Positions 46,636-56,281 of a stretch of DNA of 64,000 nucleotides are shown here, in pieces; position 1 is the stretch's first letter; the number at the start of each line of letters is the position of its first letter. Origin of the DNA: Priestia endophytica DSM 13796 (GTDB taxonomy: Bacteria; Bacillota; Bacilli; Bacillales; Bacillaceae_H); assembly GCF_900115845.1 (NCBI RefSeq), contig NZ_FOXX01000004.1, positions 1 through 64,000 on the forward strand, read 5' to 3'. The translations under genes were made by a program, and so were the position numbers. The notes beneath the pieces are model-generated. The model saw only the letters and a program-made list of their open reading frames with translations. It was not told where the DNA came from and did not search any database.

Positions 46636-46959
46636 ATGAATAAAAAACGGTATCTTATCATGACAAGTATATTTTTATCCGCTTTGATGGTAGTTGGCTG
46701 TAATGCGAATCAGGATCCTAATCCTCAAGACGGTCAAAATCAGGTGGATGAAAATGAAAATGCGGATAATATTGATAAGATGAATGATCACATAGATGAT
46801 ACAACGGAAGATGTGGATGATATTAATGGTGATAAAGAAAACGAAATGCCATCTAGAATTGATGAGGATAATAAAGCAGAAGAAGATGCAGTTTCAGATC
46901 CAGAAGATCCAGTAGGAGATCTAGAAGATTTGAACGATGAAAATAAGAGAGAGAATTAA
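46636..46959 (+). CDS. Acidic lipoprotein
   Basis: A 107-aa lipoprotein. The signal peptide ends in lipobox VVGC (Cys22), and the mature part is almost entirely Asp/Glu/Asn-rich (DGQNQVDENENADNIDKMND...). No fold is recognised. GAAAGGGGA lies 6 nt before ATG 46636; an ATG two codons earlier is adjacent to that site. The chain would be highly charged and disordered at the outer face of the membrane. Confidence 0.65.
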   Translation: MNKKRYLIMTSIFLSALMVVGCNANQDPNPQDGQNQVDENENADNIDKMNDHIDDTTEDVDDINGDKENEMPSRIDEDNKAEEDAVSDPEDPVGDLEDLNDENKREN

Positions 46960-46981
46960 TAAAATGCTTTAATAGAACCAT

Positions 46982-47018
46982 AAAAAAAGAAACTCTGATT
47001 CAGAGTTTCTTTTTTTAT
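46982..47018 (+). terminator. Terminator
   Basis: AAAAAAAGAAACTCTG pairs with CAGAGTTTCTTTTTTT around ATT. Confidence 0.8.
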
Positions 47019-47269
47019 AATCTTGGCTATATTAAAGTCTCAAAAATCAGCATGTTTCTTTAACAAGGCTATAATTTTAGGAGTTGATTAAAAATAAAGG
47101 ATGGGAGGCAAAAGAAGCAATAAACCTATTCACTCTTACCCTTTACGCCTCTCCATATCAACATAAATCTCTCTACTACATTAATTCATTCAAAAAGTTG
47201 TAATATTTGTATTAATTCACCTGGAGATACCGATACTTTATTAATAAATGTAAAAATGGAGGAAATTAC

Positions 47270-48004
47270 ATGACTAATGAAAAAGATACCATAAATCACT
47301 CGCGCAGACGCTTTATAAAAAAGTCTGGTTTAGTAGTGGGAGGTACCCTATTAGGAACCTTTATAGGCACTAGTGTCCAAGGGAATAAACAACAGTCACC
47401 TCCTCCTCCAACAAGCGAAAAGAAAAATTACAACAGAGCTTTAAAATTTTTCACCCGTCGTGAGGATTTTGATACGCTAAGCGCTGCCACTGAACGTATT
47501 TTTCCTGAAGATGAAAATGGACCAGGAGCTATTCAATTAGGCGTTCCTTATTTTATTGACCATGAGTTGGCAAGTGGATATGGACATAATGATAGAGAAT
47601 ATATGAAAGGACCTTTTTTCTTAGGAAGTGAATTTCAAGGTTACCAATCACCACTCAAACGACGTGACCTTTTCTTAAAGGGGCTTCGTAAAATTGAAGA
47701 GGTCAGTAAAAATGATTATAATGCTTCCTTTGTCGATCTGAAGGATGAACAGCAAGATGAATTGTTGACTAAGTTTGAAGAAGATAAGGTAGAGATAAAA
47801 GGCGTAAAGGCTTCATTTTTCTTTAATACGTTAATATCTGCCACTTTTTCCGGTGCTTATGCCGATCCTCTGTATGGCGGAAATGCCGATATGAAAGGTT
47901 GGAATATGAAGGAATTTCCGGGCGCCCAAATGAGCTATTTGAATGAGATCGAAGAAGAAAAATTTATAAAAAAAGGACCAATTGCATTAAATGATCATAT
48001 GTAA
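47270..48004 (+). CDS. Gluconate 2-dehydrogenase subunit 3-like, Tat-exported
   Basis: A 244-aa small subunit of a GMC-type dehydrogenase. The N-terminal NHSRRRFIKKSG ... GTLLGTFIGT is a Tat signal, followed by a Pro-rich linker and the gluconate_2-dh3 domain (LSAATERIFPEDENGPGAIQ-LGVPYFIDHELASGYG). The subunit escorts the cofactor-loaded catalytic subunit across the membrane as a complex and holds the enzyme to it. AATGGAGG precedes the ATG. Its stop is 12 bp from the GMC gene, and tatA/tatC are close by. Confidence 0.85.
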   Translation: MTNEKDTINHSRRRFIKKSGLVVGGTLLGTFIGTSVQGNKQQSPPPPTSEKKNYNRALKFFTRREDFDTLSAATERIFPEDENGPGAIQLGVPYFIDHELASGYGHNDREYMKGPFFLGSEFQGYQSPLKRRDLFLKGLRKIEEVSKNDYNASFVDLKDEQQDELLTKFEEDKVEIKGVKASFFFNTLISATFSGAYADPLYGGNADMKGWNMKEFPGAQMSYLNEIEEEKFIKKGPIALNDHM

Positions 48005-48016
48005 AGGAGAAAGTCT

Positions 48017-49753
48017 ATGGTTACAAAATTGGACAAGGTTGATGTTGTAGTAGTAGGTATCGGTTGGGCAGGGGGCATTATTTCTGCGGAACTGGCAAAA
48101 CAAGGCTTAAAAGTCGTTGGCCTTGAACGAGGAAAATATAAAACAACTGAAGATTACCAAATGGTGCATGATGAGTATCGATATGCTGTTCGTTATGAGT
48201 TAATGCAAGATTTGTCGAAAGAGACCATTACTTTCAGAAATAACCCAGATGAGCAGGCATTACCGATGAGACAGCTTGGAGCGTTTCTACTTGGAACTGG
48301 AGTAGGCGGAGCGAGTACCCATTGGAATGGGGATACGTGGCGTTTTCTTCCATATGATTTCGAGCTGAAGTCAATGACCGAAAAAAAATATGGGAAAAAT
48401 AAAATTCCTAATGAGTATACCATTCAGGATTGGGGCATTACATACAACGAATTAGAACCTTATTATGATAAATTTGAAAAAACAGCTGGCACAAGCGGGG
48501 AAGAGAGCCCTCTTGGACCACCAAGAAAGAATCCATATCCTAATCCACCAATGAAAACTACACCAATGCTGGAGCTTTTTACAAAGTCCGCTAAAAACCT
48601 TGGACTTCATCCGTTCCGTCTTCCATCAGGTAATCTTTCACAAACATATACAAATCCGGATGGTCAAACGCTAAATCAGTGTCAATATTGTGGATTCTGT
48701 GAAAAATTCGGTTGTGAATACGGAGCAAAATCTACTCCGGTTGTGACAGTTATTCCGACAGCTGAGAAAACTGGTAATTTTGATTTACGTCCATATTCCA
48801 ACGTAACGGGTATTATTCATGATGGGAAAAAAGCTGCCGGAGTACGCTATGTAGATGTACAAACAGGAGAAGAATTTGAACAGGCTGCAGATGTAGTTGT
48901 TTTGACAAGTTATACAATGAATAATTCCAAATTGTTGCTGTTGTCTGAACTTGGTCGCCCATATGATCCAAAAACCGGTGATGGCGTGATCGGTAAAAAC
49001 TACTGTTATCATATCACTGCAAAAGCAACAGGCTTCTTTAAGGATAAATATAATGCTTCTATGGGGGCAGGAGCCCTCGGTGTAACAGTGGATGACTATA
49101 ACGGCGATTTCTTTGATCATACTGATCTAGATTTCATTCATGGTGGGTCCATTTCAATTAAACAATTAGGCAAACGGCCAATTTTAGAAAATGCTGTTCC
49201 TAAAGGAACTAAACCATGGGGGAAAGAATTTAAACAACAATCCATCAAGTACTATAACCGTTCTATTGCTGCTTGGGCTCAGGGAACTTCTTTGCCACAT
49301 CGCAATAATTATATTAGTTTGGATCCGACCTATAAAGACGCATATGGACTCCCACTGACCCGATTAACCTATGATTTCACTGAACACGATGCTAAAATTT
49401 TTCATTTTCTTACTGACAGAATTGCAGAAATTATAGAAGAAATGGGCGCGGAATTAGTCGAGAAAGGGGAAATAAGTGAGCACTTTGATATCGTACCAGG
49501 ATGGAATGACCATATCACTGGTGGAGTTATCTTAGGAGACAATCCAGAAACATCTGCACTCAATAATTATCTCCAAATGTGGGATGTAGAGAATGTTTTT
49601 GTCATTGGTGCGTCTGCTTTTCCACATAACGGAGGCTATAATCCTACAGGAACAGTAGGTGCATTGGCGTATCGGGCTGCTGAAGGTATTCAAAAATACT
49701 TAGAAAAAGGCGGGCAACTTGTGAAAGCCAACCTCAAAAATAAGCTTGCATAA
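48017..49753 (+). CDS. GMC oxidoreductase, gluconate-dehydrogenase large subunit type
   Basis: A 578-aa flavoprotein. The FAD motif GIGWAG (residues about 13-18), the ATG-like GGAST segment, and the C-terminal FPHNGGYNPTGTVGALAYRA with the catalytic His537 are those of GMC dehydrogenases, the large subunits of gluconate, sorbitol and FAD-glucose dehydrogenases. Four Cys (222, 225, 228, 233: CQYCGFCEKFGC) may hold an iron-sulfur cluster that passes electrons to the cytochrome. There is no signal peptide, so it would be co-exported with the Tat subunit. The substrate, an alcohol or sugar acid, is not readable. Confidence 0.85.
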   Translation: MVTKLDKVDVVVVGIGWAGGIISAELAKQGLKVVGLERGKYKTTEDYQMVHDEYRYAVRYELMQDLSKETITFRNNPDEQALPMRQLGAFLLGTGVGGASTHWNGDTWRFLPYDFELKSMTEKKYGKNKIPNEYTIQDWGITYNELEPYYDKFEKTAGTSGEESPLGPPRKNPYPNPPMKTTPMLELFTKSAKNLGLHPFRLPSGNLSQTYTNPDGQTLNQCQYCGFCEKFGCEYGAKSTPVVTVIPTAEKTGNFDLRPYSNVTGIIHDGKKAAGVRYVDVQTGEEFEQAADVVVLTSYTMNNSKLLLLSELGRPYDPKTGDGVIGKNYCYHITAKATGFFKDKYNASMGAGALGVTVDDYNGDFFDHTDLDFIHGGSISIKQLGKRPILENAVPKGTKPWGKEFKQQSIKYYNRSIAAWAQGTSLPHRNNYISLDPTYKDAYGLPLTRLTYDFTEHDAKIFHFLTDRIAEIIEEMGAELVEKGEISEHFDIVPGWNDHITGGVILGDNPETSALNNYLQMWDVENVFVIGASAFPHNGGYNPTGTVGALAYRAAEGIQKYLEKGGQLVKANLKNKLA

Positions 49754-49784
49754 CATAAAGAAAAACGAAGCGACAAAGGACAAG

Positions 49785-49815
49785 GAACCATTAACTTTCG
49801 GCTTAATGGTTCTTT
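49785..49815 (+). terminator. Hairpin after the GMC gene
   Basis: GAACCATTAA (49785-49794) pairs with TTAATGGTTC (49803-49812), followed by TTTATTTA. It may reduce read-through into the cytochrome gene. Confidence 0.6.
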
Positions 49816-49984
49816 ATTTACTGTGAGTTTTTAGATAGATAATAGAGATAATAATTGCCTTGGATGTAAATAATAAAATATGACCGAAACAGGTGCTAAC
49901 GTTATTAAGCTAGAAAATAGTTTTCACCTTCATTGCCCACCATAATTAAGTTGTCATAGAAAATTTCGATTCGGAGGTTATAAT

Positions 49985-50326
49985 ATGAAAAAAATATTGA
50001 TTACTTCTGGAATCAATATTGTTCTCATAGGATGTCTATTATTTTTACTGTTTTTTTATAAAGGATCTCAAGATCTACAAAATGAGGACGGGGAAGCAAC
50101 AACTGTCGGTAATCCAGAAGAAATTGTAAGTCAAAACTGTATAGCTTGCCATGGAGACAACTTACAAGGTGGATCTGGACCTCCTTTAAATAGAGTAGGT
50201 TTAAAATATCAACAAAATGAAATAGAAGATATTATTAATAATGGTAAAGGCGCTATGCCAGCGGGGGTTATTTCTGCGGAAGAGGCTAAAGTTGTGGCTG
50301 AATGGTTATCACACAAAGAGAAATAA
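49985..50326 (+). CDS. Membrane-anchored cytochrome c
   Basis: A 113-aa cytochrome with one N-terminal anchor helix (residues 4-25) and a single heme domain: Cys52, Cys55 and His56 (CIACH), with the sixth ligand Met91 in GAMPAG. Its place 230 bp behind the GMC gene suggests it is the electron acceptor of that enzyme, feeding the respiratory chain. GGAGG precedes the ATG. Confidence 0.85.
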   Translation: MKKILITSGINIVLIGCLLFLLFFYKGSQDLQNEDGEATTVGNPEEIVSQNCIACHGDNLQGGSGPPLNRVGLKYQQNEIEDIINNGKGAMPAGVISAEEAKVVAEWLSHKEK

Positions 50327-50445
50327 GCATACATGGAGCGATGGGGCAATGAATAAAAATATTTTTATGATTTAAATGAAATACAAAGCGGCCTGTGCCT
50401 AATAAATGTGACGCAAGCTGATTTATATTTTACAAATGCATATAG

Positions 50446-50706
50446 TTAGAAAAAAGAAGACCAATTAAAAAAGACAGACCAAACAATGGTGTTAACTAAT
50501 AAGCCACTAACTAAAAAAATCCATTGGTTTTCTTTCTCTTCCCAGCAAGTAACAATAAGGGCAATTCCAATTAGAACTCCGATAAAGGAAAGCCATGGGA
50601 ATGGATCAAAGGTTTTTAAACAATAAATACCTAAGCAAAGTGTTAACAGTAAAGACAATAAAAGCTCACTGAATAATGATAATTCAGTTTTAATATGATT
50701 ATTCAT
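50446..50706 (-). CDS. Small membrane protein
   Basis: An 86-aa protein with about three membrane helices and few charged residues. The MNNHIKTELSLFSELLLSLL start follows AGGAGG closely. No family is recognised. Confidence 0.55.
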   Translation of the reverse strand: MNNHIKTELSLFSELLLSLLLTLCLGIYCLKTFDPFPWLSFIGVLIGIALIVTCWEEKENQWIFLVSGLLVNTIVWSVFFNWSSFF

Positions 50707-51480
50707 TTTTATCCTCCTAAAAAGTATTTTATCTTCAATATCCTTATGACTTAGAATGCCGTGAAACTTTCTTAACAGCTATCCAAATTTAATTAAAAGC
50801 AAAGTGTAAATGTAACCTAAAGAGTAAGGCATCTTTAATTTACTCAGATATAAAGACGTTTATACGATGGGGAAATATCACAACGATTTCAAGAACATGG
50901 CATATAGGAGGCAATTTTTAAAGCCCTTAATGCAAACCAAAGAATTTTTTGATGTTTAGATAGTAAGGGGACATTATCTCTTTAATTAGATAAGAAGTGT
51001 GTAAAAGGAGAATGCTTTATATTTGTTGCAGAAGCTAATGTATATGAACTATAAAACTGCTCAAACTAATAACATATTTCCCATTTATATAAATTTGAGA
51101 AGCCTTTGCTAGCGATAAGCAAAAGATTCTTTTTACTGTCTTTTATTTAGTATCTTTAGCATAAACTTTCACTGCACATAATGTTGGTTATCAGAAGAAA
51201 AAAACGTAAATCCATTGAATGACACCAGGTTTACGCTTTTTCTTTTCCTTTAGACAGATCGGTTTAATCTATATGTAATTCAGCAACTAAGAGTAGAATG
51301 AATCTACAATAGTATATACAGCTTGTTTTTATTCATAAAGAAGAAGACCGCGTATCTTCCCCTTTATCTTGGATACAATAACCTTTGACTTATAGGTGAG
51401 CATTTTATTAATACTAAAAGTCCTATAAAACTTCTATAACTAAGAAGGTCCAATATCAAGATGGGAGAAGATTAGTTATC
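50707..51480. other. Non-coding stretch
   Basis: Short frames without supported starts, an imperfect copy of the ferredoxin-gene terminator (GCCTTTGCT...AGCAAAAGATT, about 51101-51131) and a type B repeat. Confidence 0.4.
51174..51245 (+). repeat. Intergenic terminator-repeat, type B copy 2
   Basis: GCACATAATGTTGGTTATCA-GAAGAAAAAAA is followed by an imperfect hairpin ACGTAAATC...GGTTTACGC with the loop TTGAATGACA, and a T-rich tail. Closest to copy 1 at 26689. Confidence 0.65.
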
Positions 51481-52677
51481 ATGAAAAGCAAGGATATACA
51501 CCCTGCGTTTCTTATTCTAGGAACAATTATTGTCCAAATGGGACTCGGGACAATTTACACATGGAGTTTATTTAATCAACCATTAGTTAATAAATTCGAT
51601 TGGGAGCTTAGTTCCGTAGCTATAACGTTCTCTATCACGAGTTTTGCCTTAGCTTTTGCTACTTTATTTGCGGGAAGACTACAGGAAAAATGGGGAATTC
51701 GTAAATTAATTGCCTTATCTGGTTTTATTCTTGGGTTAGGGTTAATTCTTACCTCACAAGTTTCTTCGCTCCTAATGCTTTATTTGCTGGCGGGTATTGT
51801 TGTAGGTTTTGCTGATGGAACAGCTTATATTACATCTTTATCTAACTTAATTAAATGGTTTCCGAATCGTAAAGGTCTCATTTCTGGAGTTTCTGTATCT
51901 GCATATGGATTAGGAAGCTTAATTTTTAAATACATTAATACAGCTCTCATTAATCATGTAGGTATCTCCCAAACCTTCTTCTACTGGGGTATCATCGTTA
52001 TGGTCATGGTAGTTGGAGGATCTTTACTTTTAAGAGAAGCTATTATAGAGGAAACACCTATGAATACAGAGAATACGCAGAATAAACGAGATTATACAGT
52101 TAAAGAAATGCTAGTAACAAAACAGGCTTACTTACTTTTCATTATGTTCTTTACAGCATGTATGAGCGGTTTATATTTGATTAGCATTGTTAAAGACATA
52201 GGTGTTCAATTAGCTGGTTTAAATGTTGCTGTGGCTGCTAATGCAGTGGCTATGATTGCTATTTTTAATACAGTCGGTCGCCTTATTCTTGGTTCACTCT
52301 CTGATAAGGTTAGTCGTTTGAAAGTTATTGCCTTCACTTTTTTAATTACAGCTATAGCTGTGCTTATACTGAGTTTTGTTCAGTTGAATTATGAAATTTT
52401 CTTTGCTTGTGTCGCAGCCATCGCTTTTTGTTTTGGTGGGAATATTACTATATTTCCTGCTATTGTAGGTGATTTTTTCGGTTTGAAAAACCATAGTAAA
52501 AATTATGGAATTGTCTATCAAGGCTTTGGTTTAGGGGCACTTGCTGGCTCTTTTATTGCAGCATTTCTAGGAGGATTTAAACCAACATTTATTATTATAG
52601 GGATTCTTTGTATTCTATCCTTTATTATAGCTATCGTTATTAAACCACCTAGTCACTCAAAGGGAAAAATAAATTAG
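51481..52677 (+). CDS. MFS transporter, OFA (oxalate/formate antiporter) family
   Basis: A 398-aa transporter with 12 membrane helices. MGLGTIYTWSLFNQPL in helix 1, GADGTAYITSL-like FADGTAYITSLSNLIKWFPN and the SVSAYGLGSLIF region are typical of the OFA family (OxlT, YhjX, YcxA). Substrates of family members are small carboxylates such as oxalate, formate or pyruvate, so it probably imports or exchanges a monocarboxylate. GGGAG precedes the ATG. It appears monocistronic. Confidence 0.85.
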   Translation: MKSKDIHPAFLILGTIIVQMGLGTIYTWSLFNQPLVNKFDWELSSVAITFSITSFALAFATLFAGRLQEKWGIRKLIALSGFILGLGLILTSQVSSLLMLYLLAGIVVGFADGTAYITSLSNLIKWFPNRKGLISGVSVSAYGLGSLIFKYINTALINHVGISQTFFYWGIIVMVMVVGGSLLLREAIIEETPMNTENTQNKRDYTVKEMLVTKQAYLLFIMFFTACMSGLYLISIVKDIGVQLAGLNVAVAANAVAMIAIFNTVGRLILGSLSDKVSRLKVIAFTFLITAIAVLILSFVQLNYEIFFACVAAIAFCFGGNITIFPAIVGDFFGLKNHSKNYGIVYQGFGLGALAGSFIAAFLGGFKPTFIIIGILCILSFIIAIVIKPPSHSKGKIN

Positions 52678-52840
52678 ATAATACAACAAAAGCGAAATTA
52701 ATGTAACAACAGTGGAAGTAGAGCTAATCTATTTTTATCAATCTATTCTATATTTGAATGCTGTATAAATAGCGAATAATTAGACATGTTAAACAAAAAT
52801 ATACACATGGCAAACATTCATATAAAATTGACTCTCGCTA

Positions 52841-52881
52841 GCAAAAAGAGCATCTAATATCATTATTAGATGCTCTTTTTG
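52841..52881. terminator. Terminator
   Basis: GCAAAAAGAGCATCTAATA pairs perfectly with its complement around ATCAT, ending in TTTTTGC. It works in both directions. Confidence 0.75.
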
Positions 52882-53043
52882 CTTCCCTAATCCAGTTAGT
52901 ACTAAAACCGACCACATTTTCTTCATGTGACACAGCTGACCACGAAAAGGTTAAGAACTCTTTTTATGAAAAATTCTCAAATATTAATGATTAGAAAGGG
53001 AGATAAATAAATACAAAAAGGGATTTTAATTGAACATTTAGGA

Positions 53044-53104
53044 TTGACAACAGATTGTTTAACCCTATAAACTATACTTTGTGATATTGTTTATCCCTAT
53101 AAAC
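53044..53104 (+). promoter_or_regulatory. Promoter with two MarR operators
   Basis: TTGACA (53044-53049) and TATAAA (53066-53071) form a promoter. GTTTAACCCTATAAAC (53057-53072) overlaps the -10, and GTTTATCCCTATAAAC (53089-53104) lies 32 bp, three helical turns, downstream. The core CCCTATAAACTATA is a perfect direct repeat. Confidence 0.6.
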
Positions 53105-53128
53105 TATATAGAGAAAGGGGAGAGGAAA

Positions 53129-53602
53129 TTGACTAAAAGAAATTTATACCAAGCGGTTAAACTTTTTGAAGACGTTTTGCTTACAGGCTCTGAAGTGATT
53201 AGTAAAAAAGTGGACCAAAACTTGTTTGATCACGTTTCTAAACAGCAGTTTGAGCTGTTAAACACGCTCAAAATTAAAGGTCCTTCTTCACCAGGGAATT
53301 TGGCTCTTGTGCAATGCGTACATAAAAGTGCGATTTCAAATCGATTGAAAAAATTGCTAAATAAAGGCTTGGTTCAATGGGAAAACCCTGATGCAAATGA
53401 CGATAAGCGCTCAAAATTAGTAAGCATTACCCCTCAAGGTGAAAAGCTTATTAGTGAAATGGACAAAGCGATTTTTGCTGTCATTGAGGACATATTAAGC
53501 AACATAGAAGATGAAAAAATTGATACATTTATCGATATTTTCACAACCGTAAAAGAAACGTTGATTGCAAAAGGAGATAGTACAGATGAGACTAATCATT
53601 AA
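53129..53602 (+). CDS. MarR family regulator
   Basis: A 157-aa MarR protein with a winged helix (residues about 45-100: GNLALVQCVHKSAISNRLKK, PDANDDKRSKLVSIT) between dimerisation helices. The start is TTG 53129 behind GGGGAGAGG; the longer in-frame ORF from 53081 runs through the operator. The stop overlaps the MMPL gene start by 17 nt, so the two are co-translated, and it most likely represses this efflux operon. Confidence 0.8.
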   Translation: MTKRNLYQAVKLFEDVLLTGSEVISKKVDQNLFDHVSKQQFELLNTLKIKGPSSPGNLALVQCVHKSAISNRLKKLLNKGLVQWENPDANDDKRSKLVSITPQGEKLISEMDKAIFAVIEDILSNIEDEKIDTFIDIFTTVKETLIAKGDSTDETNH

Positions 53603-56240
53603 GTTTAAATGGGTAATCGCTGCTTTATTGATTGTCCTAACAGCTGCGTTGATGCTAACGGCTCCTAATTTAACAAAGCTTGCGAATGAAAAAGGGCAAA
53701 CACAGCTTCCAGATGATGCGGTTTCTCAGCGAGCCGCCGAAATCTTAAAAGATGCAGGAGAAGACAATAACACGATAAGCGTTGTTGTTACGCTAGATAA
53801 AGCGTTGGATGAACAGCAAGGAAAAGATATTCAAAGCTTAATAGACAAAATGGAAGATATTAAAGGAGTGAAGTCGATTACAACTCCTTTAACAGAAGAC
53901 AAAGAAGTACGAGAACAGCTGATGTCAAAAGATGAAAAAACCGTACTTATTCCGGCAACTGTTGAAGGATCTGATGAAGAAGTTGAAAAAATTGCAGATG
54001 ATATTTATAAAGAAACACCAAAAAGTTTAACAACATATGTGACAGGGGCATCGCTCATTAATCAAGACTTTGCACACAGTTCTGAAGATGGATTAAAGAA
54101 AACAGAAGTAATTACAGTCTTCTTAATTTTAGGATTGCTTCTTGTTGTATTCCGTTCAATTGTGACACCATTCGTTCCTATTTTAATTGTCGGTGTTACG
54201 TATTTAATCAGTCAGTCATTGTTGGCCATTTTAGTGCACAGTTTTGACTTCCCAATTTCTACGTTTACACAAACGTTTTTAGTAGCAATCTTGTTTGGAA
54301 TCGGCACAGACTACTGTATCTTAATTCTCACTCGCTTCCGTGAAGAGCTTGCGAACGGACATGATAAAGTAGAAGCAACATTAATTGCTTACCGCACAGC
54401 AGGACGAACATTATTCATTAGCGGGATTGCCGTTTTAATTGGTTTTGCAGCCATTGGATTTGCAAAATTTGCGATTTTCCAATCTGCTGTTGGTGTAGCC
54501 GTTGGAGTTGCTATTTTACTTCTTGTGCTATTTACGCTTTTACCATTGTTCCTCGTTACGATTGGTCCGAAACTTTTCTGGCCATCGAAAAAAGTTATTT
54601 CCCATAATGAAAATAAGCTGTGGGGATTTTTAGGAAAACATTCTGTAAGAAGACCATTTTTATTTTTAGTCATCACAGCGATCGTCACAGTACCGTTTAT
54701 TCTCACATATGACGAGGAAATTTCATTTGACTCAACGGCGGAAATTAGCAGCGACTATAAATCGATTAAAGGATTAAATGCTATGAGTGAAGCGATTGGA
54801 GAAGGAAAGGCATTCCCTGTTACAGTCGTCATCAAAGGCGATAAAGATTTAACAACAGCCAAAAGCATTCCATACTTAGGAAATCTCAGCAAAGAGATTG
54901 AAAAAGTAGATAACGTTGACTCCGTTATGACAATTACACAGCCAACAGGTGAGCGTATTAAAGATTTATACGTTGATTCACAGCTAGGGATTGTTTCAAA
55001 TGGTCTTGGAGATACAATTAATGGTCTTAACGATGTGAAAAAAGGGTTAACAACGGTCCAAAACGGATTAAATCAAATTTCAAGTGAAACAAGTGCTTCA
55101 TCAGGAAACAGTGGAAGTTCTCTTTCACAAGCTGGGGACGGTTTGGCACAAGCAAATGAACAGCTTGGACTTGTAAGTCAAAAACTTGCTTTAACAGGAA
55201 ACGTTGACGAAGCTCTTCCGCAAATTACAGCGATTAATAGACAACTTGGCACAATTGCAGAAGGTCTACAAGGAGCAAACACGCAAATTGAAGGAGCACA
55301 GCAACAAACAAAAGCGCTAAGTGAAAACTTAAGCAAACTTTCTCAAGGAGTGAAAGATGCCAATGATGGATTAACACAAATTTCGGATGGTCTTACAAAA
55401 GCAAAAGACACGTTAGGGAATATGAGCAACAGTCAAACTGTTCGTGAAACAGGCATTTATATTCCAGAAGAAACAATACAAAATGAAGATTTTAAACAAT
55501 CAATCGACACATATTCATTTGATGATGGAAAAGGTTTAAAACTAAGCGTTGTGTTAGATTCAAATCCGTATTCTGAAAAAGCGATCGCAACGGTGAAAGA
55601 TATTGAAGAAGCGGTAGATCGTGCTGTTGTTAATACACCTTTTGAAGGTGCTGAAATTATGTATGGCGGCATTTCAAGTTCGAATGCAGACTTAAACGAT
55701 ATTTCCACAACAGATCTTTCAAGAACCATGATTATTATGATGGTTGGACTTTTCGTTGTGCTTACTATTTTATTCCGTTCGATGATCATGCCCGTATATA
55801 TGATTGCTTCACTGCTTGTCACATACTACACAGCGATTTCGATTTCAGAGTTTCTGTTTGTAAATGTGATGGGTGAAAGTGGTATAAGCTGGGCTGTTCC
55901 ATTCTTTAGCTTTGTTATTTTAATTGCATTAGGAATTGACTATTCTATTTTCTTACTTGATCGTTTCCAAGAAGAAGTTAGGGAAAGCATACCAGATGCA
56001 ATGGTGATATCAATGCGTAAAATGGGATCTGTCATTATTACAGCATCCATTATTCTAGCAGGAACGTTCGCAGCCATGATTCCATCAGGCGTGCTTACGC
56101 TTGTTCAAGTTGCAACAGTCATTATTATTGGGTTGCTTCTATACGGAATTGTCATTTTACCACTGCTTATTCCAGCCGTAACTGTTACGCTTTCTGAAGG
56201 AAACTGGTGGCCATTTCGCCGCAAGAAAAGAGAAGAATAA
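53586..56240 (+). CDS. MMPL/RND-family transporter (YdfJ-like)
   Basis: An 884-aa transporter with two MMPL halves. Each begins with one helix and an extracytoplasmic domain of 130-300 residues, followed by five or so helices; GIGTDYCILILTRFREE and ALGIDYSIFLLDRFQEE are the matching GxxxDY motifs with the Asp needed for proton movement. A long heptad-rich coiled coil (TINGLNDVKKGLTTVQNGLN ... LKQISDGL) occupies the second domain. It exports lipids or amphipathic drugs. ATG 53586 follows GGAGAT; its first codons overlap the marR end. Confidence 0.85.
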   Translation: MRLIIKFKWVIAALLIVLTAALMLTAPNLTKLANEKGQTQLPDDAVSQRAAEILKDAGEDNNTISVVVTLDKALDEQQGKDIQSLIDKMEDIKGVKSITTPLTEDKEVREQLMSKDEKTVLIPATVEGSDEEVEKIADDIYKETPKSLTTYVTGASLINQDFAHSSEDGLKKTEVITVFLILGLLLVVFRSIVTPFVPILIVGVTYLISQSLLAILVHSFDFPISTFTQTFLVAILFGIGTDYCILILTRFREELANGHDKVEATLIAYRTAGRTLFISGIAVLIGFAAIGFAKFAIFQSAVGVAVGVAILLLVLFTLLPLFLVTIGPKLFWPSKKVISHNENKLWGFLGKHSVRRPFLFLVITAIVTVPFILTYDEEISFDSTAEISSDYKSIKGLNAMSEAIGEGKAFPVTVVIKGDKDLTTAKSIPYLGNLSKEIEKVDNVDSVMTITQPTGERIKDLYVDSQLGIVSNGLGDTINGLNDVKKGLTTVQNGLNQISSETSASSGNSGSSLSQAGDGLAQANEQLGLVSQKLALTGNVDEALPQITAINRQLGTIAEGLQGANTQIEGAQQQTKALSENLSKLSQGVKDANDGLTQISDGLTKAKDTLGNMSNSQTVRETGIYIPEETIQNEDFKQSIDTYSFDDGKGLKLSVVLDSNPYSEKAIATVKDIEEAVDRAVVNTPFEGAEIMYGGISSSNADLNDISTTDLSRTMIIMMVGLFVVLTILFRSMIMPVYMIASLLVTYYTAISISEFLFVNVMGESGISWAVPFFSFVILIALGIDYSIFLLDRFQEEVRESIPDAMVISMRKMGSVIITASIILAGTFAAMIPSGVLTLVQVATVIIIGLLLYGIVILPLLIPAVTVTLSEGNWWPFRRKKREE

Positions 56241-56280
56241 GTAAAAGAGGAGCTTCCTACATGGAGGCTCCTCTTTTACT
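56241..56280 (+). terminator. marR-mmpL terminator
   Basis: GTAAAAGAGGAGC-TTCC and GGAGGCTCCTCTTTTAC pair almost completely around TACAT. Confidence 0.8.
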
Positions 56281-56281
56281 T

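Noticed and set aside
55457-55822. 121-aa minus-strand frame
   Set aside because: Antisense shadow of the MMPL transporter gene; Ser/Ile-rich complement of membrane codons.
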